Below, piece by piece: positions 63,339 to 64,000 of a stretch of 64,000 nt of DNA. Origin of the DNA: Progne subis subis (lineage: Eukaryota > Chordata > Aves > Passeriformes > Hirundinidae); assembly GCA_022316685.1 (NCBI GenBank), contig JAKJHU010000033.1, positions 3,958,321 to 4,022,320 of the forward strand, read 5' to 3'. The notes beneath the pieces were generated by a model. The model ran no database searches. It had not been told where the DNA came from and saw only the letters and a list, made by a program, of their open reading frames with translations. The number at the start of each line of letters is the position of its first letter. Position 1 is the first letter of the stretch. Made by a program: the position numbers and the translations under genes.

Positions 63339-64000
63339 ACCCAAACTTGAAAAAGGACTGTCTACAGCTGGGGTATTTACTTTATTTCTGCTGCTCCAAG
63401 TTAAAATATTTTAGGCATCATGTTCTTCCAAAGCCTCCGAGTGGATGAAATGTAACAATATTGTAACAGAAAAGATCTGTACATGCTGGATAGAGTGACC
63501 AGATCTCTGACAGATATTTTTTTCCGCACAAAATGCTGAGACAAGAGGAAGAAAGGAGACTGTGAATTCTACCACAAAACATCAACTGCTTATTTATTTA
63601 TTTGTTAATCTGCCTTATGCCCATCTGAAAGGGACCAACTTGAGTCCAACAGAAGTGCTGGCTCTCAACTGATGGGAAGATTCTTAAGAAAAACCCAGCA
63701 TGCCACAAGGAACCGGATACAGATGGGTGGCATTTCCCCAGAGGAGGTGCCACTGCCTAAGAAAGAGCCCTGTTACTCCTGCTCAGGCAAAAGGCTGATG
63801 TTAGTGTGAGAAGAAGGAGACAGACTCTCTGATCTGCTATGGGCTGTATACCTCAACCACAGCTTGACCAGAAAGGCTACATTAATTCTGTGTCTGTCCC
63901 TGGCCTTCCAATACAGACCAGGAAGCATTATCTTTAGATGTACATGCTAAATTTATCCCACATGAGACAATCATTTCTTTTTTCTTTCCCAAGGCAGCAT

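Larger units (their letters stand above)
57045..64000. other. Non-coding stretch, no gene seen
   Basis: Positions 57560-57870 are mildly CpG-enriched (about 9 CpGs in 300 bp) and hold several overlapping frames, including 158 codons on minus (57344-57820), none with a domain. Enhancer-like AT-rich blocks lie at 58030-58360 and 63040-63180. No intact transposon or RNA gene was recognised. Confidence 0.55.

Noticed and set aside
63202..63414. Lys/Gln-rich 70-codon plus frame
   Set aside because: It is the translation of an A-rich (CAAAA)n repeat.
1..64000. Bacterial, phage or defence-type system
   Set aside because: No dense long ORFs, operons, Shine-Dalgarno pattern, CRISPR repeats or tRNA genes. 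The sequence texture and the CR1 and MIR remnants are vertebrate.

Overview
This looks like a non-coding stretch of a vertebrate nuclear genome, most likely an amniote and probably a bird. The bird call rests on one CR1-LINE 3'-end remnant (12919-12980), two old MIR-type SINE remnants (4926-5012 and about 22095-22262), very few other recognisable transposons, and many short homopolymer or simple repeats. CR1 is also common in turtles and crocodilians, so the species and chromosome cannot be fixed from the sequence alone. There are no bacterial features: no operons, no Shine-Dalgarno-led gene tiling, no tRNA or rRNA genes, no CRISPR array and no insertion sequence.

I find no protein-coding gene I can defend. 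Open frames are short, lie on both strands, overlap each other, show no recognisable domain, and cluster where stops are rare (purine-rich arrays, GC-richer patches). The longest, 218 codons at 56888-57544 and 170 codons at 31329-31841, look like chance frames. The window is best read as a gene desert or the inside of a very large intron. Small coding exons could still be hidden; only an alignment or RNA data would settle that.

Layout. Positions 1-5000 are AT-rich with a small telomere-like motif (4045-4062) and a MIR remnant. A compact CpG island (5041-5340) follows, the clearest promoter-like signal here, with a consensus-like splice donor just downstream. Positions 5.4-17 kb are plain sequence with a second small CpG patch (14380-14494), a 41-base poly(A), and the CR1 remnant. 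A perfect-looking pentanucleotide array (17312-17537) is the largest repeat. Positions 17.5-30 kb carry several A/T-rich simple repeats, a MIR remnant and a CTCF-like site decayed at its CpG (25774-25787). At 30912-30932 there is a close match to the canonical REST/NRSF (RE1) element, inside a 1.3-kb patch of broken open frames. Positions 33-41 kb hold three perfect palindromes, one overlapping an octamer motif, and a better CTCF-like site (40601-40614). Positions 41-64 kb are plain, with small tandem duplications at 46.6, 51.4, 51.6 and 59.9 kb and several AT-rich blocks that resemble conserved non-coding enhancers by motif content only.

If the window does something, it is most likely regulatory: an orphan CpG island, an RE1 element and possible CTCF sites in a gene-poor region would fit a neural or developmental regulatory landscape. 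That is inference. No new multi-gene system is visible.
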